Assembly (NCBI GenBank): GCA_964017235.1
Contig: OZ024929.1
Location: 62,777,603 to 62,841,602, forward strand
Length of the DNA: 64,000 nucleotides
Reading direction: 5' to 3'
From: Sabellastarte sp. h YS-2021
Lineage: Eukaryota > Annelida > Polychaeta > Sabellida > Sabellidae
Positions 1 through 11,913 of the stretch are shown here, one piece after another. Position 1 is the first letter of the stretch. The number at the start of each line of letters is the position of its first letter. The translations under genes and the position numbers were made by a program. Below the pieces are notes generated by a model that was given only the letters and a program-made list of their open reading frames with translations, did not search any database and was not told the origin of the DNA.

Positions 1-1270
1 AAGTTTCAGCCCCGTAGCTAATTATTCACCTACTCAAAATGAGTAAATGCTAATTACCTCTAAAAGTATTGCAGGTACCCAATTTTTATCAAATAACTTA
101 TTCATCTACTTTTGGGAGAGCTTTCACATGGTGAAGTTCCAGACCCGTAGGTAATTACTCACCTACTCAAAATGAGTAAATGCGAATTATCTCTAGAAGT
201 ATTGCAGATAGCCCATTTCTCTCAAATAACTCATTCATCTACTTTTGGGAGAACTTTCAAATGGTGACGTTTCAGACCCGTACATATTTACTCACCTACT
301 CAAAATGAGTAAATGCGAATTATCTCATAAAAGTATTGCAGATAGCCAATTTTTCTCAAATAACTCATTCATCTACTTTTGGGAGAGCTTTCACATGGTG
401 AAGTTTCAGACCCATAGCTAATTACTCACCTACTCAAAATGAGTAAATGCGAATTATCTCTAAAAGTATTGCAGATAGCCAATTTTTCTCAAATAACTTA
501 TTCATCTACTTTTGGGAGAGCTTTCACATGGTGAAGTTCCAGACCCGTAGGTAATTATTCACCTACTCAAAATGAGTAAATGCTAATTATCTCTAGAAGT
601 ATTGCAGATAGCCAATTTCTCTCAAATAACTCATTCATCTACTTTTGGGAGAGCTTTCACATGGTGAAGTTTCAGACCCATAGCTAATTACTCACCTACT
701 CAAAATGAGTAAATGCTAATTATCTCTAAAAGTATTGCGGATACCCAATTTTTATCAAATAACTCATTCATCTACTTGTGGGAGACCTTTCACATGGTGA
801 AGTTTCAGACCCGTAGATAATTACTCACCTACTCAAAATGAGTAAATGCTAATTATCTCTAAAAGTATTGCAGATAGCCAATTTTTCTCAAATAACTCAT
901 TCACCTACTTTTGGAAGAGCTTTCACATGGTGAAGTTTCAGACCCATAGCTAATTACTCACCTACTCAAAATGATTAAATGCGAATTATCTCTAAAAGTA
1001 TTGCAGATAGCCAATTTTTCTCAAATAACTCATTCACCTCTACTTTTGGGAGAGCTTTCACTTGGTGAAGTTTCAGACCCATAGCTAATTATTCACCTAC
1101 TCAAAATAAGTAAATGCTAATTATCTCTAAAAGTATTGCGGATACCCAATTTTTATCAAATAACTCATTCATCTACTTTTGGGAGTAAATGCGAATTATC
1201 TCTTAAAAGTATTGCAGATAGCCAATTTTTATCAAATAACTCATTCACCTACGTTTGGAAGAGCTTTCAC
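1..1270. repeat. 133-bp satellite array (Sat1), runs off the left edge
   Basis: About nine and a half head-to-tail copies are visible. The CACATGGTGA box recurs at 126, 258, 392, 525, 658, 791, 924 and 1059, giving a 133-135 bp period. Each unit holds TTATCTCTAAAAGTATTGC and a CATTCATCTACTTTTGGGAG segment, both shared in diverged form with the arrays at 14.2-16.4 kb and 58-61 kb. Stops are frequent and the array is non-coding. Confidence 0.95.
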
Positions 1271-1770
1271 ACACGAAAATGAAAAATTGTGAATATCTCG
1301 GAAAAGCTATTTCTTCTCCTTTAATGCTCGGCGGGAGATACACACCGCGGCAGTGGTCTTGTTTTCAAAAATTTTTGTCTCACCAAAAATGGTGGCGATT
1401 TTGAATTTTCGAAGCTTTTGCAAAACATAAAAATGCTTATATCTCGAAAACTGTGCTAGATGGAGCGAATTCAACAAAATTTTTGACCTGCTGGATATCT
1501 GCAGAGTACCCATGCAAATTTTCAAAATATTTTTGTCTCGCCAAATATGGCGGCCATTTTGAATTTTTTGCAAAAATTGCAAAACACAAAAATGCTTATA
1601 TCTTGAAAACCGTGCTAGATAGAGCAGACTGTGCTGACTTTGGTTGCCACAACAGTATAAGGCTAGAAATGGAACATTTTCTTAATACTTTAGCACTCAC
1701 CTTTATATCCTTTTCGGGACGCTTTGTTTTTGCTATGCAAAAACATTATCTTTTTTTTTGCGAGTGATCC
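1271..1770. repeat. Right arm of the satellite element plus a ~157-bp two-copy repeat
   Basis: The segment starts with a diverged TATCTC box. At 1329-1340 it carries CGGCGGGAGATA, the same sequence that closes the satellite element at 63,442-63,454, so this looks like the right end of a related element whose left part lies outside the window. It then holds two diverged copies of a ~157-bp unit containing TTTTTGTCTCRCCAAA and TTATATCTYGAAAAC. The short frames here are repeats, not genes. Confidence 0.6.
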
Positions 1771-1789
1771 TCTAGTTTCTGCTTCTTAT

Positions 1790-2385
1790 GGGACTTAACT
1801 CATCCCTCTCTTCCCCTACCTCAGAGCAGGTCTGTAAAAAAGGGAGGGGGGCAACGTCGGTATAGCCTGGGTAACCGGCTGCTGATAACCGATCATGGCC
1901 TTAAGGGTTTCCTAACCTCAAGGTCGACCCAGGCCTGGAGATAAATTTTGTTAGTTTATTTATGAATTCACTTAGGTGCCTAGTAACTTACCCGCCGACC
2001 AAGCGGTAGTTATTCAGCAATTGTCCATTGGATAGGATGTATTAACGTAATAAAATTGCAAATTTAATAAGTAAATTAAATTTTTATAAGTTAATACCCT
2101 ATCCAATGGACACACAAGACCCTCCCACCAACCCCGCTATCAGCTTACTAGGGGTCTAATAGGTTTAGACAACGAAAAAGATGCTATGACATCATGCTGT
2201 CTAGACAGGAAGGAAGTACGATGCGCCACCTGGCGAGTGCACAGTACTGGGACCAGCCGACCGGTGGAGACACAGGACGTCTTTTTCTGACGTTTGGCGG
2301 TCCGGTCTGCGCCGACCGGATTAAAAATTGTCCATTGGATAGGGTATTAACTTATAAAAATTTAATTTACTTATTAAATTTGCAA
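1790..2385 (+). mobile_element. 3' end of a truncated DIRS-type retrotransposon (E8)
   Basis: A DIRS-style internal complementary region lies at about 2016-2105. Its left half is the reverse complement of a missing 5' terminus that would begin TTTTATTACG. Its right half is the reverse complement of the 3' terminus at 2330-2385, sharing the GTCCATTGGATAGGGTATT block. The intervening 2110-2330 corresponds to the 3' inverted terminal repeat with its GACGTTTGGCGG core, as in E1. An A6 then G-rich tract (1836-1851) sits upstream, where E1 has one after its recombinase gene. No coding sequence remains. Confidence 0.85.
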
Positions 2386-2790
2386 TTTTCAAACTCTTTG
2401 TAAACTTTCACTATTTTTGTGCTAGCTTTCACAGTTTTTGTACACTGCCTTTCATCTGCTTTTTCCCACTTTTATCCATTGTGCTGCGTTCTTGTATAGT
2501 GGTATGTTTGCGCAACTTTTAGAAATGTGTGTCTATTACAGTTGTGAAGCAGAGGAAAATTGAAAGTGCTGAAATTTCTCATTTTGAACCAAGCGATGGC
2601 CTGCCTCCTTTGCCTAGAAATAGCGGAGAATTAAAAGGTTTGTACAGCTGCATTATGTCATTATGTCCAGTGGGCATTGTCCACTCACTGGGAGAGTATA
2701 AGCCAGTAAAATATCCCAGGGTTGGAAGTTAACTGAAAAATGTGTAGCACTTTTAAGCACGAGCTCTAGTAAGGCTCGCACTTCTAGAGA
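2386..2790. other. Unassigned sequence
   Basis: This is AT-rich sequence between the E8 3' end and the next repeat arm. The short open frame at 2529-2732 has no recognisable motif. I see no gene, RNA or repeat structure that I can support. Confidence 0.5.
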
Positions 2791-3790
2791 TCACTTTTCA
2801 TGTCATCACTCGGCAGCGTACGTCTACTCGTCCATGTGAACCAGAGACATGCTGTTTCTTTGAAAAGATACCTTAACTATCGAGGATGAAAAATTATTCA
2901 AGGCATGCATATCTATCTGTTTGTCTGTTCCCTAGAGCGATTAGAAGACAGGTACCCCCACCCAAAGTGTGAAAATTTCACACTGTATCAGAATTTTTTC
3001 ATTGACTATTGCAGGGATTTCTCTCTTATCTTGCATATATGTACTAGGCCAAAAGTAGAGTCCCTTGTGTGAGTATCAGGCCTGGATCTGTCTCAGTATT
3101 TTTTGATGAATGTTTAAAATAATTTGTAATGCATTAAAATTCATGAAATCATGTAGTAAATGACTTATAACTTGAAAAGTATGGCATTTAGAGCATTTTG
3201 TTAAATATTTTTTTCACCAATTTTTCTTTCAGCTATAACGTAGTAAAATTTCAGACTTATAGCTCATTACATAATCATGTAATAGCTGTATATAAACTAT
3301 ATATTGCTGATCTGTGCAGAAATGGTCCCCTCTCCCCGATTCATCCACACAAGCTGCATCAGAGAAAAGAATTGCCTGTCTGTGTGTGTGGGTGTGTGTG
3401 CGCATGCGTGCATGCGTGACCCCCAGTTTTCAATCAGCCGCCACCATCGCCGCCACATTATCATCTCCCTTGACTATCTCCCTTGATATTAGGCCTATCC
3501 AAATTATATTTGGCAGTTATCTTCTATAGGTGTGGGAAAATTTTTTGACAGGCATAAATTTGACCTTTGACCTTTATCAAGGTCACATGATCAAAAATAC
3601 AATTTTTTTAAATTCCGTTTCACCAGATTTTTCTCAGAAAGTACTGGGTATGGGTCAACCAAATTTGGTAAGCATATTCCTGACATAAAAATCTAGACGC
3701 CAGTCGATATTGGGATGAATTGGGCCATAATTGACTGATTGACGGGCGATTGATTATCGGTTTATAAAAAATTTGCTGAAATTAAGCCTT
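2790..3790 (+). repeat. Arm sequence of a satellite-carrying element (second copy of 13.68-14.16 kb)
   Basis: The stretch from ATGTCATCACTCGGCAGCG through ATCGAGGATGAAAAATTRTTCAAGGCATG is a diverged copy of the left arm at 13,683-14,160. A GTGTGTG/GCATGC microsatellite occupies about 3380-3417. The following CCGCCACCATCGCCGCCAC...TCTCCCTTGA block (about 3437-3485) matches a similar block at about 26,165-26,200. It ends in GACCTTTGACC sequence leading into the next array. Confidence 0.65.
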
Positions 3791-4700
3791 TAACTCTCTT
3801 ATTATTGGTGCTAGAGGTTTGGGATGTGAAACCAACCTATAGGAAATCATGGGCTGGGAGTCTTTTGGTGTGGTCAGATTTCACCTTGGGCCCCTGCTTC
3901 AAGGTCAAACGAAGATAGTGAAATTTAAAAGTGCTTATAACTTGCTTATTATTGGTCCTGTATAGCCAAAATTAAAAGTGCTTATAACTCTCTGATTATT
4001 GGTGCTAGAGGTTTGGGATGTGAAAACTACTTATAGGGCCACATTTGATGTTGGTCCCCTCCTTCAAGGTCAAACGAAGATAGCCAAACTTTTAAGTGCT
4101 TATAACTCACTAATTATTGATGCTAGAGATTTGAAACCAAATTATAGGAAATCAAGTTCTGGGAATCTTGTGATGTGGTCAGATTTGACCTTGGGCCCCT
4201 CATTCAAGGTCAAACAAGGATAGCCAAACTTAACAGAGCTTATAACTCACTTATTATTGGTCCTAGAGGTTTGGGATGTGAAACCAACTTATAGGAAATC
4301 ATGGGCTGGGAATCTTTTGTTGTGGTCAGATTTGACCTTTTTTCCCCCTCCTTCAAGGTAAAACGAGGATAGCCAACTTAAAAGTGCTTATAACTTACTA
4401 ATTATTGGTCCTAGAGGTTTGGGATGTGAAACCAACTTAATCATGGGCTGGGAGTCTTCTGATGTGGTCAGATTTGACCTTGGGTCCTCCTTCAAGGTCA
4501 AACAAGGATACCCAAACTTAAAAATGCCTCTAACTCACTTATTATTGGTCCTAGAGGTTTTGGATGTAAAAGCAACGTATGGGAAATCATAGGCTGGAAA
4601 TCTTTTGGTGTGGTCAGATTTGACCTTGGGCCCCTCCTTCAAGGTCAAATGAGGATAGACAAGTGTAAAAGTGCTTATAACTCGCTTATTATTGCTCCTC
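3790..4700 (+). repeat. ~147-bp tandem repeat (Sat5), plus orientation
   Basis: Roughly six or seven units are present, one truncated near 3960. The TTATAACTC-CTTATTATTGGTCCTAGAGG box recurs every 146-148 bp. Each unit also carries ATCATGGGCTGGGAATCTT and GACCTTGGGCCCCTCCTTCA. The same family occurs at 16.44-17.25 kb in this orientation, and at 13.37-13.65 and 17.51-17.76 kb reversed. Non-coding. Confidence 0.9.
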
Positions 4701-5330
4701 GTTAGATTTTTGGCATTTCTTTCCAGAATACAAAATATACAGGAGGTTTTCCTTTGACGAGGTATTAGTTCCAGGCGGTATTGTTTCTGGGGGACACTTT
4801 TCTAGGGGGTTTTATTCCTTGTTTTTTTTTCATCACCAACTAGCGGAAAGTTGATAATATATCTTCAGAACCCAATTGTAATGTAATATACTGAAACAAA
4901 ATCTGTTATCAGAAACACTTCAAAATTGTGACAATTAGTGTTGAAGTTTAAAGGCATTAATGGAAAAAAAGTTTCATGAAAATTTGTAGGAAAGGGTTTC
5001 AAACTGTTTATGTTGAAGCCAGTTGTGAACATGTGAAGGAAATTAATCAAAGAAAGTACAACTATAATTTCAGACTACAAATCATAAAATTTGGAAAAAC
5101 TGAATCCCCCTGTTTATTTTGACATACACCAACAAGCAGCACATTCTCTTTTGAAGTATAAAAGAGCATGTAACTACATGGAAATGAGAAGTCACACAGA
5201 GTTCATGGTAGTTATAATTTACTCATACAAGTACATGTATTCTGACTACAACTTAGCCTTGCTGAAGGCTCAAGTTTCTTTGCAGTTAGGGAAAATTTTC
5301 AGTTCAGATAATGATGTTTCAGTTTATATT
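4701..5330. other. Unassigned spacer
   Basis: No gene is visible. At 4740-4812 there are a few AGGNGGTATT-like iterations resembling one arm of the foldback element at 40.1-40.9 kb, too degraded to call as a copy. The frame at 5091-5366 runs into the next element and has no known motif. Confidence 0.4.
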
Positions 5331-6646
5331 ATATCCTTTAGGGCGCATAAGCGTAATTCAGCGTAGCTTTTTTAGGGTATTTGAAATGCAGGGCTGTTTT
5401 TATTAGTAAAGCGCAAAAGCGTAATTTGGGGCTGAAAAAGCTTTCCTTGAAATGCAAGCAGGCGGTTGGGGAAATTCCTCTTAAGTCCGTCGATATTTTC
5501 ATTATTTTGTCATGTTAAAGATTAAGTTTCTGCTTATTTAGTGTATATTTTTAATTAAATCATGTATGTTTTTTGTAAAGCAAAAACTAGATTTTCCTTG
5601 TGCATGAATGAAAATAAGATACAATTTATTGTCTTTGTGCGTTTTGATCCTAAAATCCCCATATATCACCCAGGTATGATTTATGTCCAGTGATCCATTT
5701 TACATGTAGACAAACAAAATTTAGTAAAAATGAATAGTATTTATTGAAACTATATAGTTTTCCCAAAAACTTGGTTCTGGTGAAATGTTATTTGCTTTGC
5801 TGAATTTTAAAAACTTTGCGTCAGAATATGACCATAATTTTGACCGATTTTACACATTTGCAACTTGATTACAAGCAAAAATTGTAACTGCAAGAGTGTA
5901 AAAATGAGTTGATGAGAAGAACATTTTTACACATCTGCAAAAGTATTCTTGAAAATTTATGATGAAAAATATGCTGCATATTTACACATTGTTAGCAATT
6001 AGCATTGTTAGAAATTAAATTTTAAACACTTTTACCTGGCTTCGTTAAAAATTTTCAAAATATTTATTTTATGTTTGGGGTCATGGTGTTGCACTGGTAA
6101 AACACTCACTTCCCACCTCTGAGGTGTGTGGTTCCAACCCCAAAATATGTTGGAAAATTGGTAATAAATAAATAATTTTTTTTTTCTCTGAAGATTAATT
6201 AAATTTTTATTCATGCCCACTAAGATCATGTAAAGATCATGTAAACTGAACACTAGCCTTTCTTCCACATTAGTCATATAAATATTTTTGAACCCTAATG
6301 TTTTGCAATTATATTAATATCATCAGTGTCAAATGAAACAAATTTCCTGCAGCAAGAAACTTTCATAAAGTACTTTACGCTATTATGCCAAAGTGTAAAA
6401 ATGTGTAGATACCCATTCTACTGTTAAAAAGCAAATGTGTAAAAATGAAGTATTTTCTGAAGAAAATAGATGGAAACTACACATTTAAACACGTTGCATT
6501 TGGAGCAACAACATTTTTGGCACCAAATTACGCTTTTGCAGCTGAACAGTAAATGCTACCTTGCATTTGGAAGAGCCTAAATAATAGACGCAAATTTACG
6601 CTTTTGCACTCTGAGGCCAAAATCCAGCCCGCGCACTAAAGGATAT
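5331..6646. mobile_element. Non-coding inverted-repeat (MITE-like) element
   Basis: The ends are inverted copies: ATATCCTTTAGGGCGC at 5331 against GCGCACTAAAGGATAT ending at 6646. Inside each end is an iterated subterminal motif, GCRYAAAAGCGTAATTTGG, at 5343-5435 and, inverted, at 6520-6620. The middle (5840-6490) has at least seven copies of GTGTAAAAATG in both orientations. No transposase frame is present, so it depends on a helper. The target duplication is unclear and the superfamily is not assigned. Confidence 0.75.
6071..6190 (+). repeat. tRNA-derived SINE copy
   Basis: A tRNA-like head starts GGGGTCATGGTGTTGCACTGG (A-box-like) and ends GTGGTTCCAACCCCA (B-box-like). It is followed by a tail ending in AATAAATAAATAA and a run of T, a Pol III terminator. 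It lies within the 5331-6646 element. It is not a functional tRNA because the acceptor stem does not close. Confidence 0.6.
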
Positions 6647-6762
6647 ACTTATACATGTACTGGCTTTTACATGAGCATACAGCTAAGACAGAGCTCTGAT
6701 AAATCTCCGTCTGATAGGCTTATACTCCCATAACATGTATGAGTGCTTTATGAATACCAGAT

Positions 6763-9501
6763 TTTTATTGTATAAAATACCCTTACCTTATCCTCACTAT
6801 TGCTATGCGTTGGCGAGAGCAAACATCCACGACCAACTCGAATATTTTTAAAAGAAGTATTCTTGTTAGTGCACTGCGCATATGTGATCTGCGCATGCGC
6901 CACATCCCCAATTCCTCTATGTACTTCATATTTTATTTGGTCGTCAGAGAGTAAACATCGTCTAGAAACCATTTTGTTTATTTCAAAATCGCTGAAGTAT
7001 TAGATGACGGAATATCTACATTTAGATGGATTTATATGAAGAATTGTTTTGTTTTCTTCATTTCTTCATCTTTTCCCAGCTTTTTATTTTAATATAGTTG
7101 GAATATATGCATGGAACACGGCGGAAGAATTTTCATCAGATATTCAAGTTACAGTTCTGCTTTCTCTTCTGAGGTAAATGTAGTAGATTCTATGCTTGGA
7201 ATGACAAGGAATAACACTTTCTACGATGATACCATGGTGGATTCACGCCTTTGAAGAGTGCTGGGAGATTTCTTCATCTTCAGATCTCTGCATTTTATTT
7301 TAACCAAGTTTAAATTATATGCGGGGAGAGTGCTTCAAAAACTGTTTTTGGTTAAGTTCTGCTACCTCACTGAGCCAAGTACAGCAGAAACAGCTATTAA
7401 TAGTGATCAGGAAGTTGAGAAGAAGGACCCCAGAAAGGCTGAGGCAGTTGTAAAAGGAATGGATTTCATCAGCGACCAACGGTTTCCCGTAGACTGCTAC
7501 GGGTACTGCACCGTGGATGGTAGAAGGAATTCTTTGGAAGAACTTACTGCCATGGATTCAAGTATCACTTGCTACATGTCGGGGTTACAGCATTTTCCCA
7601 TAGAGATGGTCATTCACGAATCTTCACATAGCCATGCATTGTTGCAGATCCATATCTACAAGAGAATGCAGCAGGAAACCATCTTGGTAGTGTTGTTGGT
7701 TTCGGAATAATCAACGTATACAGGGACACAGTAGTGCACCTCCAGTGTCTTGTCATCTCACAGTGGTGCAGAAGGTGAGATGGTGTTTCTCATAAACAGT
7801 CAATCGAAGATGCACAGGGAGTAGTTCAGACAGGAAGCTACAAATTATCTGTTGAATTTTGTGTTAGCATAAATAAAACACGGGTTCTCCAGTAAAAGGC
7901 TTCATAGTTCCTGCATTTTCAAAGATTGTGTGGTAAATAATATGATAGAGTGAATATTTGCTTCCTTTCAGTTACAAGTACGCTTTCTTTTGTCTTGGGG
8001 TGGGGCTGTCCATTCACGATGGACGAAAAGACACGGGACAAAGAATCACCTCAACTCTAGCCAGATTGTTAGGTAATGGCTAGTAATAGAGGAAATATTT
8101 GCTTCTTCTCAGCTTGTCACTATATACGCGTTTGTAGTTACATGGACACGTTTTTCTGTCATCATGTGTACCATTTCAGCATTGCAGTTTAGTTGTCAGT
8201 CCAAGATGGAAGAATGTTTTGTCATACCACTGTCCACGGTTGGTACTTGGACAGATGACCGTTTTCATTCATTCCAGTCGCCACAGCATCTTCATTTGCT
8301 TCACAATTTCATTATGTTTTCTTATTTCATTCAGGCAAGGTTGACATTCAATTCCAGGATTCTCATGGTTTGCATAGGGTTCAGTGTATTGCTAGAATTA
8401 ATCGGTTCTTATGAACAATTGAATATACTTCTTTTAAATGTATTTGGGACTCACATTGGAAGTATCCAAATCTTTAGACATTCAAATTCCTTGTTAGGAG
8501 ACCATGAAAAGGCTTTTGACTTGGATAAAGGTGTTAGTATATGTGTAGTTAGTAAATGTGTGTATAAAAACACAATCTATTGTTATGCAGGTGTATCCAT
8601 AAGGCTACCTAAGGCTTTTTGCAGGTATCCTAGTATGGTGTTTGGACAGCTACATATTTAATTGCATTCTATACATGTTATGGAGTGAAGTCTGTTTTCA
8701 AATGTAACTAAAAAGCAACAGAGTGGCTGGTTTCAGATAAGTCACTGTTGTATTTGTTCTCATTGGTGTGGCGGTTTATGTCCTGTGGCAATTCCATACC
8801 AATTTTGCTGAGGTGTTGCCAGTGTAAGGCTGTTTATACATCATGACATTACTCAAGCACCAAACAGTGTGTTCACAATGGTCCAAAATCATAGAATTTT
8901 ATGATGGAACTTACATTATATCATGGTAAACAGCAAGTTACCTCTGTATGTCCCCAGTTTCACATCTCAATGCAGTGGACATAGTGTTAAATATTTCCTG
9001 GGGAATATTAACATTTGTGTTTGCTTTTTAGCTATCATCCTCAAGTTGCTCCACTAAAAGACATTATGGAATGATAGTGATAGCAGTAATAAATGGCTGG
9101 GAATGGTTAGTGTTGGGTTGTTACAATCATCCACAAAACCTTCTCTGCTCCTTACTCCTTGGGAAATCTCATCAAGCAGGCTTACAGTCTGAAGTTTTTG
9201 CCAGATCCATTAATTTATTTATATTGGTATCTGGACATATTTCAGACTTAACTGTGGAACTCTCTTTTCGATGGCAGACAGAGTTCAAGCATATTTGTGA
9301 AGATAAGTCTTATTTATGAATTTAGGGACACTTATTGGATTGTTCATTGGTGCTCATTAGAGTTCCTATTATGCTGGGTTGTCTGCTCCTTATATTAGTT
9401 TTTTGTCTTAAATCCCCGGGTTCATAATCTTAAGTTCTTAACAAAAAAAAAATTGACTTCTTTCTAAAGCATTTTATTTATCTAGATATTTACAAACTCC
9501 A
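6763..9501 (+). mobile_element. 5' part of a non-autonomous DIRS-like element (E7, same family as E2)
   Basis: It begins TTTTATTGTATAAAATACCC, close to the 5' terminus of E2 (46,095), and is collinear with E2 over most of its length: ITR with GCATGCGC, a GAGGTAAATGTAG segment, then GGAGACCATGAAAAGGC and TTTTTGCAGGTATCCTAGTATGG. E2 has about 1 kb extra near 48.06-49.07 kb that E7 lacks. The open frames 7258-7710 and 8164-8661 are only partly shared with E2 and are broken differently there, so I do not call them genes. No RT or recombinase is visible. The 3' end is missing and E6 begins where it stops. Confidence 0.75.
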
Positions 9502-10750
9502 TTTTATTGCGCTACAATAGCTTACCATGTGGGCCACAGGCATCCGACCAACGTCTAAGAAAAAAAGACATTTATAGTTGGCCGTAGCCTCAGGTTGTCC
9601 TCTCGTGGAACTCTACGAGATCTCTTCCTACTTTCTCATTGGCCGCGTGTTTTGGTATCTTCTGTCACTTACACAGATATTTTCATCTATTTCTCTGCAC
9701 ATACGTATTGTTGGATGTTAATTTTCATACATTTTATTTAATACCGTATATACCATAGATTATTCTGTGAAAGTTACATTTTGACAGGATAAGTATTTTT
9801 CTTATTTTGGTGTTTTTGAGTTTTCCTCGGTACAGGTCTTTGTCATGTAATGTTTTATTGCGTTTCAAGATGTCTTCCCACCAAACGAATAAAGATAAGC
9901 TGAGATCTGTTATGTATCGCCACTTTTGCTTTGCATTTGATTCTCACAATTACTATCCTACCTGTAGGGAATCTGGCAAGGGTGATGACCCCTGTGTCAC
10001 ATTTGAATCCCCCTGTGAAATCTGTGCTTCTTTCACCGAAGAGCAATTAATTAAAATTACACACAGAAAATGCTGTGTCATAAAGCAAAAGAAAGACACT
10101 ACTAGTTCTAAAGATGATGAACTCGATCTCCTAGGGGATGAGGATGTTGAATCCTTTACTGGATCTCAGGCAGACCTTGAGAGTGCTGCAGCCAACTTTT
10201 TTCCTCTCCTTCACGTCCTCAGCCCCTACCCTTCGAGTCACTATCTTTAAAAACGCCAGCAAAATCTGTCCCGCCCACCCCAGGTACTGCGTTACAACAG
10301 AAGATTGAATCAAAATTAGAAAAATCCCTGGGTAACACACTTCACATCCATTTACAGCAGCAAATGGGTCCTTCCAGGCATCTATGTTAGAACTTTTTCA
10401 GTCTCTCCGAGACTAATTCACGTCTTTTCAGAAGACGTCTAAAAACAAGTGGAGGTGGATCAGACCTCGGTTTCAGCTTCTAAGCCTGGACCCTCCAATC
10501 AAGCGGTTAACCTGGACCTACCCCCTCTGAGACCTCGGCCTACCTCACACTCTGTTGAGGAAATGGAAGTGGACTATGGTCCTGCTCTTCCACCACGTCT
10601 CAGTGCTGATCATCATAAAGCATCGGATCAGCATTCAGGCCTATCCGAGGAGTCTTCTAAGAAGGCCTCGGATAGACCTAAAAAGCACTCTCACCCTCAT
10701 AAAAGGCATGACTTTGAACCGAGGTCCGCCTCGGATCAATACACCCCCTG
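9502..10750 (+). mobile_element. 5' fragment of a DIRS element (E6, sister of E3)
   Basis: It starts TTTTATTGCGCTACAATAGC, nearly identical to the E3 5' terminus at 18,706. It continues through the same inverted terminal repeat (CTTACCATGTGGG; CCAACGTCTAAGAAAA) and leader into a gag gene. Similarity to E3 ends near 10,745, where the CCATGG cluster begins. Pol, YR and the 3' end are absent. Confidence 0.85.
9870..10745 (+). pseudogene. gag: DIRS gag, truncated and frameshifted (E6)
   Basis: This would encode the structural protein of a DIRS retrotransposon. The start ATG at 9870 gives MSSHQTNKDK. The N-terminal zinc-ligand-like block FDSHNYYPTC, GDDPC, CEICASF is shared with E3 and E1, although the first CxxC in E3 (CPTC) has lost one Cys here. 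The first frame stops at 10,248-10,250. Homology to E3 continues downstream, partly out of frame (for example 10,449 onward, with VDYGPALPPRL). The C-terminal half is missing. Confidence 0.8.
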
Positions 10751-10756
10751 CCAAAC

Positions 10757-11150
10757 TGTCATACTATAACCATGGTTAACCATTGACGAACCATGGTTGA
10801 CCATGGTCATATAACCATGGTTTTTTTCCCTGGTTGACCATGGACTACCATGGTCAAGCATGGTTAAAATTTAACATTTTTGACAATTCGCACCATTGCC
10901 AACCACTGTTAAAATGACCAGGTTATTAACCATGGTTAACCAAGCCTTACCATGGTGATAAACCATGGTTAAACAACTTTTACTGTGGTGATAAACCATG
11001 GTTGTCCAAGCTTTACCATTGTTATAAACCATGGTTAACCAAGCTTTAGCATTCTGTCTTAAACCAGGTTTAAGAAAGCTTTACCCGGGTTCATGAATAA
11101 TTACTCAGGCTGACCTAGGTTTACCATGGTGACAAACCATGGTTAGCTAA
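10757..11150. repeat. Cluster of CCATGG palindromes
   Basis: At least twelve CCATGG hexamers occur in under 400 bp, most within AACCATGGTT, with many variants such as TTAACCATGGTTAACC and GACCATGGTC. Spacing is irregular, so this is not a simple tandem repeat. No coding frame survives. The flanks show no clear target duplication. Confidence 0.85.
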
Positions 11151-11510
11151 ATCAGCACAAGCCTGATGGTAAATTAAGTTGCTAGTGGTTACATTTTTGG
11201 CTATGTGGATATTCATATTGAAGGTAAGAATATTTCAATATTAGCTTATATCGGAGTGGGAATATATTTCTCTAAGCCGGCAGTTGAATATTATGAGTAT
11301 AACCAAAATGACAGTTTAATGAAAGCAGAAGAAAGCTGCTCTCCCATGTTTTGGTGCATAAACTTGCATCAAAAGATACTAGCATACATGAACTGTGGTT
11401 GAAAGCTAAACCAAATAAGTTACTTTCCGTTCACAATCTATAGATTTTGTGCATATAAATGTATCAAACTTGTGGAAGCCAAACATAATACTTTTAAATG
11501 ACACCAAATA

Positions 11511-11516
11511 TTTATT
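11511..11516 (-). terminator. Poly(A) signal AATAAA of the BEN gene
   Basis: TTTATT on the plus strand reads AATAAA on the minus strand, about 50 bp downstream of the BEN-frame stop codon at 11,568-11,570. Confidence 0.55.
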
Positions 11517-11567
11517 TTCATTTTCACATACATACTGTATAACACTATTTATAAGGCATTTGTCTTT

Positions 11568-11851
11568 TCATTGACATTTTTTCATCATCAGAGTATATTT
11601 TTTTTGTATACTCTGAACTTTTGCCGTGATCTCAACTTTTTTCAGGGCCAGAAACTTTGAGCCAATCACTTGAAGGAAAATGCTGTATAGCCTGTCGTCA
11701 AATTTTGGTTTGGCTGCAGTGGACGAATTTACCCTTTGACCAGTAACCGAATGACTGACAATGTATTCTCTTGAAAAAAGCATTGTTAATATCTGAAGCA
11801 CACAGGCATACAAGTTATCAGTGTGGGCAATAGCTTCACTTAGTTCATTTA
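11568..11851 (-). CDS. Terminal exon, BEN domain
   Basis: The frame runs from NELSEAIAHTDN to the stop at 11,568-11,570. The block LFSREYIVSHSVTG followed by a basic AKPKFDDRLYSIFLQVIGSKF-like helix is the typical BEN-domain pattern (hydrophobic-F-S-R-E ... H-S-v-T-G ... helix). The acceptor chosen is CATACAG at 11,852-11,858. The frame also stays open upstream to 11,885, so if the proposed 62-nt intron is not real, this exon and the previous one are separated by a frameshift and the copy may be a pseudogene. Confidence 0.65.
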
Positions 11852-11913
11852 CTGTATGCCCAGCATATCTGTCTATCATTTGCACTGGTCTTCATGCAGT
11901 TCTTGTGCTTGAC

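Noticed and set aside
5091-5366. 91-residue frame
   Set aside because: It crosses into the terminal inverted repeat of the element at 5331 and has no recognisable motif.
8164-8661. 165-residue frame in E7, with similarity to 49,200-49,439 in E2
   Set aside because: The similarity reflects shared element DNA. Stops and frame breaks differ between copies and no protein motif is seen.
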